The notes beneath the pieces were generated by a model, which was given only the letters and a program-made list of their open reading frames with translations, did not search any database and was not told the DNA's origin. A stretch of 64,000 nucleotides of DNA from Deltaproteobacteria bacterium (GTDB lineage Bacteria; Myxococcota; Myxococcia; Myxococcales; Anaeromyxobacteraceae), in NCBI GenBank assembly GCA_016214955.1, contig JACRMN010000012.1, forward strand, positions 124,001-188,000. Reading direction: 5' to 3'. The translations under genes and the position numbers were made by a program. Shown piece after piece: positions 17,415-29,682 of the stretch; within the stretch, counting starts at the first letter, position 1; each line of letters starts with the position of its first letter.

Positions 17415-18584
17415 TCACATCTTGCAGCCGCGGGCCGGGTCGGCGAGCGCCGGGGCGGCCACGTTCACCATCTTGTTGAGCTTGCCTTCGACCTTGCGCA
17501 GGTAGATGTCGTTCACCGGGTTGTGGGCCTTGGAGAGGCTCATCTTGCCGCGCGGGCTCTCCAGCCTGGCGCCCTCCATGGCGGCGATCATCTCCTTGCG
17601 CTTGCTGGTGTCGCCCTTCACCGCCGCCAGGCCGGCGGCGAGGAGCTGGGCGGCGTCGTAGCCCTGCACCGAGAAGACGTCGGGCTCGGCCTTGAAGGCC
17701 TTCAGGTAGGCGGCGCGGAAGGCCTTGTCCTTGGCGTTGTCGAGGCCGTCGGCGTAGTGGAGCGTGGTCTGCACGCCCTGGGCGGCCTCGCTGCCGTCGA
17801 GCACCCCCTCGGTGAGGAAGCCGGGGCCGTAGAGCGGGATCTTGGCCTTGAGGCCCGCCGCGGCGTAGTCCGCCAGGTACTTCCTGGCGCCGCCGCCGGA
17901 GAAGAAGGAGAAGACCATGTCGGGCTTCAGGGCGGCGATCTCGGTGAGGTAGGACTGGAACTCGACCTGGGGGAAGGGCAGCGTCATCGCCTTCACCACC
18001 TTGCCGCCGGCGGCCTCGAAGCCCTCCTTGAAGGCCTCCACCGCCTCGTTCCCGGCCGCGTAACCCCAGGTGAAGGTCACCGCCGTCTTCTTGCCCTGGG
18101 CGGCCGCCACCTTGCCCATGGTGTGGCTCGACTGCCACATGGTGAAGGAGGTGCGGAAGTGGTTGGGCGAGCAGAGCGCGCCGGTGAGCTCGGCGGCGCC
18201 GGCGTTGGGGTTGATGAGCAGCGAGTTGTTGTCGCGGGCCACCTTGGCCATCGCCATGGCCACGCCCGAGTGGACGGTGCCGACGAGCACGTCGACCTTG
18301 TCGCGCTTGATGAGCTTGGAGGCGTTGTCGGGGGCCTTGGCCGGATCGGACTCGTCGTCGACGGTGAAGTACTCGACCTCGCTGCCGCCGAGCTTCCCGC
18401 CGTTCTCCTCGACGAAGAGCTTGAACCCGTTGGTGATGTTGTTGCCCAGGCCGGCGTAGGTGCCGGTGTAGGGCAGCATCAGGCCCACCCGGACCTTGGA
18501 GGCGGCCAGGGTGGCGGCGGGCAGGAGCAGGGCCGCGCCGGCGGCCAGCACTGCGAGGAGACGGCTGCTGCGGGGCATCGTCAT
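17415..18584 (-). CDS. Liv-type ABC importer 1, periplasmic substrate-binding protein
   Basis: 389 residues of the type 1 periplasmic-binding-protein fold (ANF receptor/Peripla_BP_6). The N-terminus is a signal peptide (hydrophobic LLAVLAAGAALLL, cleavage near TLAAS-KV). The mature start VRVGLMLPYTGTYAGLGNNITNGF is the usual opening of this family, followed by DDESDPAKAPDNASKLI and VDVLVGTVHSGVAMAM. It should capture the ligand in the periplasm and deliver it to LivHM. The ATG at 18584 was chosen because GGAGG lies 5 nt upstream. It is divergent from boxC; the 207-bp region between holds the operator motif and an FNR-type box. An aromatic acid ligand is inferred from context. Confidence 0.87.
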   Translation of the reverse strand: MTMPRSSRLLAVLAAGAALLLPAATLAASKVRVGLMLPYTGTYAGLGNNITNGFKLFVEENGGKLGGSEVEYFTVDDESDPAKAPDNASKLIKRDKVDVLVGTVHSGVAMAMAKVARDNNSLLINPNAGAAELTGALCSPNHFRTSFTMWQSSHTMGKVAAAQGKKTAVTFTWGYAAGNEAVEAFKEGFEAAGGKVVKAMTLPFPQVEFQSYLTEIAALKPDMVFSFFSGGGARKYLADYAAAGLKAKIPLYGPGFLTEGVLDGSEAAQGVQTTLHYADGLDNAKDKAFRAAYLKAFKAEPDVFSVQGYDAAQLLAAGLAAVKGDTSKRKEMIAAMEGARLESPRGKMSLSKAHNPVNDIYLRKVEGKLNKMVNVAAPALADPARGCKM

Positions 18585-18654
18585 GGTTCCTCCGGGGCGA
18601 GGGCGGGCAGGCCGGCCGTGGCGCCAGGCACGCCTGCGCGCGATAGCGGCAAAA

Positions 18655-18672
18655 CCGGTACTGCAATGCCAG
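18655..18672. promoter_or_regulatory. Operator-like repeat, CYGGTAC motif copy 2
   Basis: CCGGTACTGCAATGCCAG agrees with the copy upstream of had at 14 of 18 positions and keeps the outer dyad (C-GG...CC-G). It lies in the divergent region, 71 bp from the binding-protein ATG and 120 bp from boxC, so one bound regulator could act on both operons. Confidence 0.6.
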
Positions 18673-18752
18673 AAATACCACCCTGGCCCGGCCACCTTCA
18701 AGCCGCCGGCGTGTTCCTCCCCGCAGATCGCGTACTTGCCCCCAAGCGGGTG

Positions 18753-18766
18753 TTGATCTTAATCAA
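18753..18766. promoter_or_regulatory. FNR/Anr-type box, perfect consensus
   Basis: TTGAT-CTTA-ATCAA is an exact match to the FNR-family consensus TTGATN4ATCAA. It is an A+T island only 26 bp before the boxC ATG and 169 bp from the divergent binding-protein ATG. For boxC the site is too close to the start codon for classical -41.5 activation, so repression of the oxygen-requiring genes under anoxia, or activation of the divergent importer, are the likelier roles. The direction of control is inference. Confidence 0.65.
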
Positions 18767-18771
18767 GTAAA

Positions 18772-18789
18772 GCGGTACCTGTTTGCCTG
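18772..18789. promoter_or_regulatory. Weaker CYGGTAC-like motif at the boxC start
   Basis: GCGGTACCTGTTTGCCTG keeps GGTAC, the T-rich centre and CC of the other copies but has poor outer symmetry. It ends 2 bp before the boxC ATG and occupies the place where a ribosome-binding site should be; no such site is visible. It could be an auxiliary operator or a chance match. Confidence 0.35.
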
Positions 18790-18791
18790 TC

Positions 18792-20474
<1,683 letters not shown>

Positions 20475-20475
20475 C

Positions 20476-21906
20476 ATGTCCGTCATCTCGCAGGAGCGCA
20501 TTCCCAACAACGTCGACCTGGCCAGCGACAAGCGGCTGCAGCGCGCCCTGGAGGCGTGGCAGCCCTCCTTCATCCAGTGGTGGAAGGACATGGGGCCCCA
20601 CGGCTTCCAGGAGGACCAGGTCTACCTGCGCACCGCCATCAGCGTGGAGCCGGACGGCTGGGCCCACTTCGACTACGTGAAGATGCCCGTGTACCGCTGG
20701 GGCATCTTCCTGGCCGACCAGGTCCCCGACCGGCGCATCGGCTTCGGCGACCTCATGGGCGAGCCGGTGTGGCAGCAGGTGCCGGGCGAGCACCGCAACG
20801 CCCTGCGCCGGCTCATCGTCACCCAGGGTGACACCGAGCCGGCCAGCGTCGAGCAGCAGCGCCTGCTGGGCCGCACCTGCCCCAGCCTCTACGACCTGCG
20901 CAACCTCTTCCAGGTGAACGTGGAGGAGGGGCGGCACCTCTGGGCCATGGTCTACCTGCTCCACAGCTACTTCGGCCGCGACGGGCGCGAGGAGGCCGAG
21001 GAGATGCTCCACCGGCGCAGCGGCGACCAGAACAAGCCGCGCATCCTCGGCGCCTTCAACGAGCCCTGCACCGACTGGCTCTCCTTCTTCATGTTCACCT
21101 ACTTCACCGACAGGGACGGCAAGTACCAGCTGCTGGCCCTGGCCGAGAGCGCCTTCGACCCGCTCTCGCGCACCACCCGGTTCATGCTCACCGAGGAGGC
21201 CCACCACATGTTCGTGGGCGAGACCGGGGTGATGCGGGTGGTGGAGCGCACCGCCCAGATGATGAAGGAGCAGAAGAAGGACCACCCCGACGACCTGCGC
21301 AAGCTCGGCCTCGTCGACCTGCCCACCGTCCAGCGCTACCTCAACCTCTGGTACTCGGTGAGCCTGGACCTCTTCGGCGGCGAGATCTCCTCCAACGCCG
21401 CCTCCTCCTTCGCCGCCGGCCTCAAGGGGCGCGCCCAGGAGGACCGCTACGAGGACCACAGGGCCCTCACCGGCACCTACGCCGTCCCCCGGTTCCAGAA
21501 CGGCGCCCTGGTGACGGAGGACGTCCCCATGCGGAACGCCATGAACGAGGTGGTGCGCGACGCCTACATCGAGGACTGCCAGCGCGGCGTGGACAAGTGG
21601 AACCGGGCCATCGCCGCCCACGGCATCCCCTTCGAGCTCAGGCTCCCCAGCCGCCGCTTCCACCGGGCGGTGGGCGTGCACGCCGGCCAGCACTTCGACC
21701 CGGAGGGCAACCCGGTCTCGGCCGAGGCCTGGCAGGCGAGCCAGGACGCCTGGCTGCCCTCCGCCGCCGACAGGGCCCACGTGCAGGGGCTGATGCGCGA
21801 GCCGGTGATGGAGCCGGGCAAGATGGCCAGCTGGATCGCCGCCCCGAAGCAGGGCATCAAGGGCCGGCCGGTGGACTTCGAGTACGTCCGGCCGCGGCAG
21901 GCCTAG
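20476..21906 (+). CDS. boxB: Benzoyl-CoA 2,3-epoxidase, oxygenase subunit BoxB
   Basis: 476 residues, the usual BoxB size. This class I diiron oxygenase uses O2 and two electrons to make 2,3-epoxybenzoyl-CoA. The diiron ligand pattern is visible as a helix with EEGRHLWAMVYLL (E-x2-H) and a second with TEEAHHMFVGE (E-x2-H), plus a nearby aspartate/glutamate helix (FNEPCTDWLSFF). MPVYRWGIFLADQVPDRRIGFG is typical of the family. The known electron donor is the flavoprotein BoxA, whose gene is absent here. The ATG at 20476 is served by GGAGGAGG inside the end of boxC. Confidence 0.94.
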   Translation: MSVISQERIPNNVDLASDKRLQRALEAWQPSFIQWWKDMGPHGFQEDQVYLRTAISVEPDGWAHFDYVKMPVYRWGIFLADQVPDRRIGFGDLMGEPVWQQVPGEHRNALRRLIVTQGDTEPASVEQQRLLGRTCPSLYDLRNLFQVNVEEGRHLWAMVYLLHSYFGRDGREEAEEMLHRRSGDQNKPRILGAFNEPCTDWLSFFMFTYFTDRDGKYQLLALAESAFDPLSRTTRFMLTEEAHHMFVGETGVMRVVERTAQMMKEQKKDHPDDLRKLGLVDLPTVQRYLNLWYSVSLDLFGGEISSNAASSFAAGLKGRAQEDRYEDHRALTGTYAVPRFQNGALVTEDVPMRNAMNEVVRDAYIEDCQRGVDKWNRAIAAHGIPFELRLPSRRFHRAVGVHAGQHFDPEGNPVSAEAWQASQDAWLPSAADRAHVQGLMREPVMEPGKMASWIAAPKQGIKGRPVDFEYVRPRQA

Positions 21907-21918
21907 CCGGAGCGCGCC

Positions 21919-23460
<1,542 letters not shown>

Positions 23461-23719
23461 GGAAGCCGCGACCCGCAGCTGCGCCGGGTCTCAGCGGGAT
23501 GGGCCCGGCCCTCCGACGCGCCTCGGCGCGCCGGGTCTTCACGTCGAGGGCCTGCGACCGGTGCCGCGCGCAGACCCCGAGCAATGCAACGCGCCGCGCG
23601 CCTCTCGCCCCAGGAAGCTTCGACGTGCGGCGCCGGCATTGCTTCGGTCCGTGGGAGCAGCGGGCATCGACCGCACGCCCTTCCCGCGCCTCGGCGCGCG
23701 GAGGGCCGGCCCTTGCTCC
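23461..23719. other. Intergenic region between convergent boxD and small-ORF gene
   Basis: About 260 bp between the rightward boxD and a leftward short gene. A 6-bp stem GACCCG/CGGGTC with a 9-base loop at 23470-23490, just after boxD, may help termination. Two short copies of GCGCCTCGGCGC (around 23520 and 23690) can form tiny hairpins. No gene, tRNA or larger repeat is visible. Confidence 0.4.
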
Positions 23720-23905
23720 CTAGCCCAGCCGCCAGGCCAGCCAGAGGGCGGCGAGGAGTGCGGCGGCAAAGAGCGCCAGGGCCCAGCCGCGCCGGCGCCG
23801 CGGGAGGTGGCGCTCGATTCCGGGCCCCTGCAGCCAGCCGCCCCGCGTGCGATCCACGTAGGTGCGCCCGGTGGGGCGAAGCTCGGGGAGGTCCTTGCGG
23901 GGCAC
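23720..23905 (-). CDS. Small single-pass membrane protein
   Basis: 61 residues. The N-terminal half is polar and basic ([22 protein letters not shown]), followed by an RRRR cluster and one C-terminal transmembrane helix ([22 protein letters not shown]). The arginine cluster predicts the N-terminus in the cytoplasm. A GTG start at 23905 lies 9 bp after the stop of the DpgC-like gene, so it would be translated as the last gene of that operon. No family is recognised and no ribosome-binding site is clear. It may be a membrane anchor, or a chance frame. Confidence 0.45.
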   Translation of the reverse strand: MPRKDLPELRPTGRTYVDRTRGGWLQGPGIERHLPRRRRGWALALFAAALLAALWLAWRLG

Positions 23906-23914
23906 GGGAGACCG

Positions 23915-25327
23915 TCAACCCAGCTTCCGCTCCGCCGCGTTCCAGTTGCGGACCAGGTTGTCGATGAGGGCCGGGCTGTACATGCAGTAGGCCTGCTCGC
24001 GGCTGTAGGTGGCCATGTAGCGGCGGAAGAGATCCAGGGGCTCGGCCCCGAGCCGCAGGGCGCGCCGGTTGGCCACCAGGCTGGTGACGCCGGCCGAGAG
24101 CAGCTCGGCCGCGGAGGCGGCGATGGCCGCCTCCATCGCTGCCTCGCCCTCCACCACCTCGTCGCAGAGCAGCCGCCCCTCGGGGCTCTCGGCGGGGAAC
24201 TGGCGGTTGAAGAAGATGCCCTGGCGCGTGGGCCGCTCGCCCACGAAGCGCGGCAGCCGCAGGTTGGCGAGGCCGGGGATGATGCCCTCCTTGCGCGCCG
24301 GCAGGTTGAAGTAGGCGCCGCGCTCGGCGATGACGCGGTCCATGATGAGCAGCATCTGGCAGTGGCCGCCGATGGCGAAGGAGTCCACCGCGGCGATGAA
24401 GGGCTTCTCGATGCGGTCGTCCACGTCGTGGTGGACGCTGGGGGGCGGGGCGCCGGGGCGGCACAGGCCGCGGTAGATCTTGGTGAGCGGCGCGGTCTCG
24501 CGCACCAGCATGAACTCGATGAGCGAGATCCTGCCGTGGTAGAGCTGCGTCAGGTTGATGCCCGAGCCGAAGACGCGGCGGCCGGCGTACTTCTGCTTCA
24601 CCTGCGGCGCACCGCGCAGCACCACCACCCGGACGGCGTCATCGAGCAGCGCCAGGTCCACCAGCGTCTCCAGCGCCTCCTGGTACTCGTCGTCCTCGGC
24701 GTTGAGCCAGGCCTGGTGGTGGAAGGTGATGCGCCCCTCCTGCCCCAGGCGCGCCAGGGTCATCGAGGGCAGCTCGGCGCGGCCGCTGCGCCGGAAGTCG
24801 GCCAGGCGGGCCTGGGCGGCGGCGGTGGGCTGGCCCATGGCGTGGAGCAGGTGCAGCCCGCGCTCCGGGTCGGCGAAGCAGTGGGCCAGGAAGATGCCCT
24901 GGTCGATCTGCAGGCCGTCCTGGTGCATCTGCGGCTGCTCCCGCTCGCGGGCCACCTCGGCGCGGGTGGGCACCAGGCCCGGGTAGGCGGCGGCGGCGGC
25001 GTAGGCCAGCTCGGGCAGCCGCAGGAGCCGGGTGCGGTCGGCGGTGAGCCGGTCGTAGACGGCGGCGGCGTGCCGGGAGAGGAAGCCCTCGCGCGCTGCC
25101 CGGTCGCCGGTGAGCAGCAGCGCCGCGGCCGCCTGCTCGGGGTCGCTGCGCCGGGGCCGGACCGGGAGGCGGCGGCGGGCCTCGGCCCGGGCCGCGAGCC
25201 AGCCCTGCAGCGCCGGCCACTCGGCGGCCACCCCGGCGCCGGAAGGCGGCGGGGCGGCGAGCCGCTCGGCCTCGGCGCGAGGCAGGCCGGCGGCCTGCAG
25301 GATCTCGGGGGCGTTCTCCGTGGACAT
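23915..25327 (-). CDS. DpgC-like cofactor-independent dioxygenase (crotonase fold)
   Basis: 470 residues: a helical N-terminal domain of about 190 residues followed by a crotonase core, the architecture of DpgC, (3,5-dihydroxyphenyl)acetyl-CoA 1,2-dioxygenase. From memory of DpgC, the matching landmarks are [78 protein letters not shown] and [15 protein letters not shown]. DpgC uses O2 without metal or cofactor to turn an arylacetyl-CoA into an arylglyoxylate and free CoA. The GGHCQ glutamine is probably the residue that in DpgC lies near the thioester. The ATG at 25327 follows GAGGAGA, 11 bp after the upstream oxidoreductase gene, so both are co-transcribed. The substrate is inferred, not shown. 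Confidence 0.82.
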   Translation of the reverse strand: MSTENAPEILQAAGLPRAEAERLAAPPPSGAGVAAEWPALQGWLAARAEARRRLPVRPRRSDPEQAAAALLLTGDRAAREGFLSRHAAAVYDRLTADRTRLLRLPELAYAAAAAYPGLVPTRAEVAREREQPQMHQDGLQIDQGIFLAHCFADPERGLHLLHAMGQPTAAAQARLADFRRSGRAELPSMTLARLGQEGRITFHHQAWLNAEDDEYQEALETLVDLALLDDAVRVVVLRGAPQVKQKYAGRRVFGSGINLTQLYHGRISLIEFMLVRETAPLTKIYRGLCRPGAPPPSVHHDVDDRIEKPFIAAVDSFAIGGHCQMLLIMDRVIAERGAYFNLPARKEGIIPGLANLRLPRFVGERPTRQGIFFNRQFPAESPEGRLLCDEVVEGEAAMEAAIAASAAELLSAGVTSLVANRRALRLGAEPLDLFRRYMATYSREQAYCMYSPALIDNLVRNWNAAERKLG

Positions 25328-25338
25328 GCGATCTCCTC

Positions 25339-28300
25339 TCAGGATGCGGCGCGGGAGGCGGCGCCGCCGCGGAGCTCCCGCAGGAGCTCCTCGGCGCGGG
25401 CGCGGGCCCGCTCTGCGCTGGTGAGCTTCAGCTCCTCGTAGCCGCGGATCTCCTCGGGCAGCGAGAGCAGCTCCGCCACCCGGCCCTGGGTGGCGGGCTC
25501 GAGGTGCGGCAGCGCCCCGGCCACCAGCCCCGCGTACCAGCCCGGCAGCTCCCGCTCCAGGCGGCGGACGGCGGCGCCGCCGAAGGGGTCGAGCGCGGTG
25601 CCGCGCAGCCCGCGCAGCGCCACCAGGAGCCGCAGCAGGGGCTCGATCCAGCGCCCCAGCGAGAGCTTCCGCCTCATGCCCAGCGCCCGGAGCACCGGCG
25701 GGTGGAGCTGGTAGCGGATGCGGGTGCGTCCGGTGAAGGTCTCGCCGGCCCGCTGCGCCATGCCCGCCGCCAGGTGGAGCCGGGCCACCTCGTACTCGTC
25801 CTTGTAGGCGAGGAGCTTGTGCAGGCCGCGGATGACGGCGCGGGTGACGCGGGGCTCGGCCAGCGGCCCGAGCCGCTCCCGCTCGGCGACCGCCACCTCC
25901 AGCACCGCGGCCACGTACCGGCGCGCCAGCGCCAGGTCCTGGAAGCGGACCAGCTCGGCGGCGCGGAAGGCGAGGAGGCGTCGGCTCTCGGGGTCGAGCC
26001 CGGCGGCGCCGGCCAGCAGCGCGCGGTAGCCGTCGGCGTCGCCGCCCAGGGTGGCCGCCTCCCGCTCCACCGGATCGGCCACCGCCGGCGGCGCCGGCGC
26101 CAGCCAGGCGGCCACGCGCGCCGGGTCGTGCACGGCGACGCGCCCGAGCCGGAAGGCCCGCAGGTTCTGCTCCACGGCGGTGCCGTCGATCTGGATGGCG
26201 CCCGTGAGGGCGCGGGAGGAGAGGGGCAGGAAGCCGGCCTGGAAGGCGACCCCCACCGCGATGACGTTGGCGGCCATGGGGTCGCCGAGCAGCTCCTCGG
26301 CGAGGCGGCGGGCCTCGACGCGCACGGTGCGGGCCGGGTCGCAGACCGCGGCGATGGCCTCGTCGAGCCGGGCGGCGCCGGGGTCGAGGTGAACGTCGCG
26401 GATCATCTCGCCGCTGGGAAGCAGGGTGGAGTGGATCACCGCCGCGGTGCGGTCGGGCCGGCAGCGCGCCAGGTGCTGCCTGTCGGCGCCGGCCATGAGG
26501 TCGAGGGCCAGGAGCAGGTCGGCCTGGCCGAGGCCGATGCGGGCGGCGGGCGGCGCCTGGCCGGCAGGCGCCACCACCAGGCTGGAGAGCACCGAGCCCC
26601 ACTTCTGGGCGGCGCCTGTCTGGTCGAAGGAGAGCACCTCGCGGCCGTCGAGGAAGGCGGCCCAGCAGAGCAGGGCGTTGACGGTGACCACGCCGGTGCC
26701 GCCCACTCCGGGGAGCAGCGCCCGCCAGGGGCCGGTGAGCGGCGGCAGGGCCGGCTCCGGGAGCGCCACGTCGTCGAGCGGCGGCAGCGGCGGGTGCCGG
26801 CGGGCGCCGCCCTCCACCTCCACGGTGACGAAGGCCGGGCAGTCGCCGGTGAGGCAGAGCCGGTCCTGGGTGCAGCTCGCCTGGTGGATGCGGGTCTTCT
26901 CGCCCAGCTCGGTCTCCACCTTGTGGAGCGACATGCAGTTGGAGGAGGCGCCGCAGTGGCCGCAGTTCTCGCACACCGCCTCGTTGACGACCACGAAGCT
27001 GTGCGAGGGCTCGCGCAGCGCCCGCTTCTCCTGCCGGCGCCGCTCGTTGGCGCACTCGCCGTCGTAGAGGAAGACGGTGACGCCGTCCACCGCCTCCAGC
27101 TCCCGCAGCACCGGCTCGATCTCGTCGCGGCCGTGGACCCGGGCCACCGCCGGCCACTCGACGCCGCGGTAGGCCGAGGGGTCGCGGGCCACCACCGCGA
27201 TGCGCTTCACGCCCTCGAGCGCCAGCAGCTTCACCAGGGTGGGCACGTCCTTCTGCCCCACCGGCTTCTGGGCGCCGGTGTTGGCCACCGCGCCGTTGTA
27301 GAGGATGCGGAAGGTCATGCGCGCGCCGGCCGCCACCGCGAAGCGCACGTTGAGGTAGCCGGAGTGGAAGAGGCCGCCGTCGCCCTGGTTCTGGATGATG
27401 TGTTGCCTGTCGGTGAACGGGGCGAGGCCGATCCAGGCCAGCCCCTCGCCGCCCAGCGGGAAGGTGGCGTCGGCGCGCCGCTCCGGCTGCTCCATCAGCG
27501 TGGCGAAGACGTGGCAGCCGGGAGCGCTCCAGGCCACCTGGCCGGGCAGCACGCGCAGCGAGACGTTGTGGGGGCAGCCGGAGCAGTAGTTGGGGGCGCG
27601 GCGCTGCAGGGCCGCCGCCGGCCGCTCGGCCGCCTGGCGCAGCTCCGCCAGGCGCCGCTCGATCGGCTCGCGCCGCTCCGGGAGGAGCGGCAGGAGGTGC
27701 GGCGCCAGCACCTGGGCCAGCAGGTCGGCGTCCATGCCGCCGAAGTCGGGGAGCATGGGCGCCCCGCGCTCGTCCCGCTTGCCCAGCACCTCGGGCCTGG
27801 CCGGCAGGGCGTAGAGGGCGTCGCGCAGCGCCGCCTCCAGGAAGCCGCGCTTCTCCTCCACGACGATGGCGCGCGGCAGGCCGCCCAGCGCCTCGGCGGC
27901 GAAGGCCCGGTCGAGGGGGTGGATCATCCCGAAGCGCACCAGGCGGACGCCGGCCCGGCCGAGCGCCGCGTCGTCGAGCCCCAGGTCGGAGAGGGCCTGG
28001 CGCAGGTCGGTGAAGCTCTTGCCGGCGGCCACCAGCGCCAGCCGGTCGCCCGGCCCCGAGAGCTCCACCCGGTCGAGGCGGTTGTGGCGGGCGTAGGCCA
28101 CCGCCGCCGGCAGCCGCTCGGCGTGCAGCAGCCGCTCGGTCTCCACCGTCTCCACCGGGAAGAAGCGGTGGTACTGGCGCTTCTCGAAGGGCCGTCCACC
28201 CACCGTGAAGTCGGGGAGGGAGATGGCCGGGCGGGCCGGGTCCACCTCCAGCGTCTGGCCGCCGTCGCAGAGCTGGTTCACCAGCTTCAACGCCACCCAC

Positions 28301-28911
28301 AGGCCCGAGTAGCGGGACAGGGCCGCGGCGTGGAGCCCCAGCGTCAGGAACTCGGCCACCGTGCCCGGGTAGAGCACCGGCATGCCGGCGTGGACGAAGT
28401 AGCTCTCCTGGGCGAAGGGCATGGTGGAGCTCTTCGCCTCGTGGTCCTCGCCCGAGAGCACCACCACCGCGCCGTGGCGGCTCACGCCGGCGAAGTTGCC
28501 GTGGCGGATGGCGTCGCCGGCCCTGTCGAGCCCCGGCCCCTTGCCGTACCAGAAGCCCACCACCCCGTCGCAGCGCTGGTGCGGGTAGCGGTCGAGGAGC
28601 TGGGTGCCCATGAGCGCGGTGGCCGCCTGCTCCTCGTTGCCGGCGGGCCGGTGCACGATGCCGTGGGCCCCGTGGAGCGCCCGGGTGCGGGCCAGCGCCA
28701 GGTCGTAGCCGCCGAGCGGCGAGCCCGGGTAGCCGGAGATGAAGGTGCCGGTGCGCAGCCCCGCGGCCCTGTCGCGGCGAGCCTGGTCGTAGGCCAGGCG
28801 GACGAGCGCCTGCACCCCGGTCAGGTAGACCGGGCCGCGCTCCAGCAGGTACCGATCGTCGAGGCTGGGGGCCCGGGCGGGGGCTCCGGGCTGCGCCGCT
28901 GCGTCGGGCAA
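25339..28911 (-). CDS. Fused indolepyruvate:ferredoxin oxidoreductase family enzyme
   Basis: 1190 residues, a single-chain 2-oxoacid:ferredoxin oxidoreductase of the long proteobacterial type. It should oxidatively decarboxylate an aryl- or branched-chain 2-oxoacid with CoA and thiamine diphosphate, yielding an acyl-CoA and reduced ferredoxin. In order: an N-terminal TPP/pyrimidine domain ([14 protein letters not shown]), the TPP pyrophosphate motif [16 protein letters not shown] (about 505-520), a cysteine cluster [13 protein letters not shown] and [12 protein letters not shown] (about 640-685) for [4Fe-4S] centres, and a C-terminal gamma-type domain starting near [16 protein letters not shown]. 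The start is a TTG at 28911, supported by GGAGGT 7 nt upstream. Coupling to the DpgC-like gene suggests an arylpyruvate substrate. Confidence 0.85.
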   Translation of the reverse strand: MPDAAAQPGAPARAPSLDDRYLLERGPVYLTGVQALVRLAYDQARRDRAAGLRTGTFISGYPGSPLGGYDLALARTRALHGAHGIVHRPAGNEEQAATALMGTQLLDRYPHQRCDGVVGFWYGKGPGLDRAGDAIRHGNFAGVSRHGAVVVLSGEDHEAKSSTMPFAQESYFVHAGMPVLYPGTVAEFLTLGLHAAALSRYSGLWVALKLVNQLCDGGQTLEVDPARPAISLPDFTVGGRPFEKRQYHRFFPVETVETERLLHAERLPAAVAYARHNRLDRVELSGPGDRLALVAAGKSFTDLRQALSDLGLDDAALGRAGVRLVRFGMIHPLDRAFAAEALGGLPRAIVVEEKRGFLEAALRDALYALPARPEVLGKRDERGAPMLPDFGGMDADLLAQVLAPHLLPLLPERREPIERRLAELRQAAERPAAALQRRAPNYCSGCPHNVSLRVLPGQVAWSAPGCHVFATLMEQPERRADATFPLGGEGLAWIGLAPFTDRQHIIQNQGDGGLFHSGYLNVRFAVAAGARMTFRILYNGAVANTGAQKPVGQKDVPTLVKLLALEGVKRIAVVARDPSAYRGVEWPAVARVHGRDEIEPVLRELEAVDGVTVFLYDGECANERRRQEKRALREPSHSFVVVNEAVCENCGHCGASSNCMSLHKVETELGEKTRIHQASCTQDRLCLTGDCPAFVTVEVEGGARRHPPLPPLDDVALPEPALPPLTGPWRALLPGVGGTGVVTVNALLCWAAFLDGREVLSFDQTGAAQKWGSVLSSLVVAPAGQAPPAARIGLGQADLLLALDLMAGADRQHLARCRPDRTAAVIHSTLLPSGEMIRDVHLDPGAARLDEAIAAVCDPARTVRVEARRLAEELLGDPMAANVIAVGVAFQAGFLPLSSRALTGAIQIDGTAVEQNLRAFRLGRVAVHDPARVAAWLAPAPPAVADPVEREAATLGGDADGYRALLAGAAGLDPESRRLLAFRAAELVRFQDLALARRYVAAVLEVAVAERERLGPLAEPRVTRAVIRGLHKLLAYKDEYEVARLHLAAGMAQRAGETFTGRTRIRYQLHPPVLRALGMRRKLSLGRWIEPLLRLLVALRGLRGTALDPFGGAAVRRLERELPGWYAGLVAGALPHLEPATQGRVAELLSLPEEIRGYEELKLTSAERARARAEELLRELRGGAASRAAS

Positions 28912-28998
28912 GGCAGCTACCTCCGTGAAGCGGAGAAGGTAATGGCCGCTGACCGGCTCGGCGACGGGGCGCCCCGGAAGGGCGCAGGGGGCGGCGGA

Positions 28999-29334
28999 TC
29001 ACTTCACGACCAGGTCGTTCCGCACGCTCGAGACGCCCTCCACCGCCGCGGCCGCCTTGCCGGCCCGCTGCTTGCTCTCCGCGCCGTCGACGAAGCCGCT
29101 GAGCTGGACCACGTCCTTGTAGGTCTCCACGCTGATCTGCGACGACTTCAACGACGGCTCGTTCAGGATGGCGGCCTTCACCCGCGTGGTGATGACCGAG
29201 CTGTCGAGGAACTGGCCCGCGCTCTCGGGGGCCTTGCTCGGCGGGCTGGGCGCGCTGGGGGTGCAGCCCACCCAGGCGGTGCCGGAGAGGCCGAGCCACG
29301 CGGCTGCGACCATCGTCGATGTGAGCCTGCTCAT
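28999..29334 (-). CDS. BON-domain protein, exported
   Basis: 111 residues. The N-terminus is a signal sequence ending at GTAWVGC, a possible but atypical lipobox. After a proline-rich linker, residues about 43-110 form one BON domain: SSVITTRVKAAILNEPSLKSSQISVETYKDVVQLSGFV and GVSSVRNDLVVK. BON domains bind membranes or other envelope proteins and occur in osmotic-stress proteins such as OsmY. It is a short gene with an ATG at 29334. A 27-codon membrane peptide gene lies 93 bp upstream on the same strand. Confidence 0.85.
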   Translation of the reverse strand: MSRLTSTMVAAAWLGLSGTAWVGCTPSAPSPPSKAPESAGQFLDSSVITTRVKAAILNEPSLKSSQISVETYKDVVQLSGFVDGAESKQRAGKAAAAVEGVSSVRNDLVVK

Positions 29335-29427
29335 CTGACTCTCCTCGTGTGCCGGGCCAGTGGAGCCTGTCGCCGCGGGCCGGGCTGCTTGCAGGGCGTC
29401 GCTGCGTTTCGAGCAGCCGCGGGTCGC

Positions 29428-29511
29428 CTACCGGCGCCGCGACCAGAAGAAGCCGCCGCCGCCGAAGAGGAAGACGACGAGGAGGATGATGAGGATGGTG
29501 TTGGTCGACAT
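29428..29511 (-). CDS. 27-residue single-pass membrane peptide
   Basis: The minus strand from 29511 encodes a 27-residue peptide: MSTN, a hydrophobic run of Ile, Leu and Val, then FGGGGFFWSRRR and a stop. The segment from residue 5 to about 17 is long enough to begin a membrane helix, and the C-terminal arginines fit a cytoplasmic end. GGAG lies 8 nt before the ATG. The composition resembles the small DUF3309-like stress-associated peptides often found near BON-domain genes; that comparison is from memory. It is shorter than most automatic gene finders report. Confidence 0.6.
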   Translation of the reverse strand: MSTNTILIILLVVFLFGGGGFFWSRRR

Positions 29512-29658
29512 GGATGATCTCCAGACCTTCGGACCACCGGAGCGGCGGGCCTTCACCCCTGGGACTGCACCCGGCGTGCCCGCCCACCGGCGGCCCAAGG
29601 GGCCGGGTTCATGGAGACGGGCCGGCGCCGGGGGGAGATGGGCTCGTTCGACGAACGT

Positions 29659-29672
29659 CCCGCGTGCGCGGG
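29659..29672 (-). terminator. Short hairpin after the encapsulin gene
   Basis: CCCGCG-TG-CGCGGG lies 10 bp beyond the encapsulin stop codon on the minus strand. It is short and has no U-tract, so it is only a weak terminator candidate. Confidence 0.3.
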
Positions 29673-29682
29673 CCCGGCTCCG

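Noticed and set aside
18640-18700. Sigma-54 promoter for importer 1
   Set aside because: TGG and TTGC elements occur on the minus strand, but the GG-to-GC spacing is wrong for sigma-54.
23584-23967. Plus-strand open frame after boxD
   Set aside because: Low complexity, no ribosome-binding site, no family resemblance, and it runs into the DpgC-like gene on the other strand.
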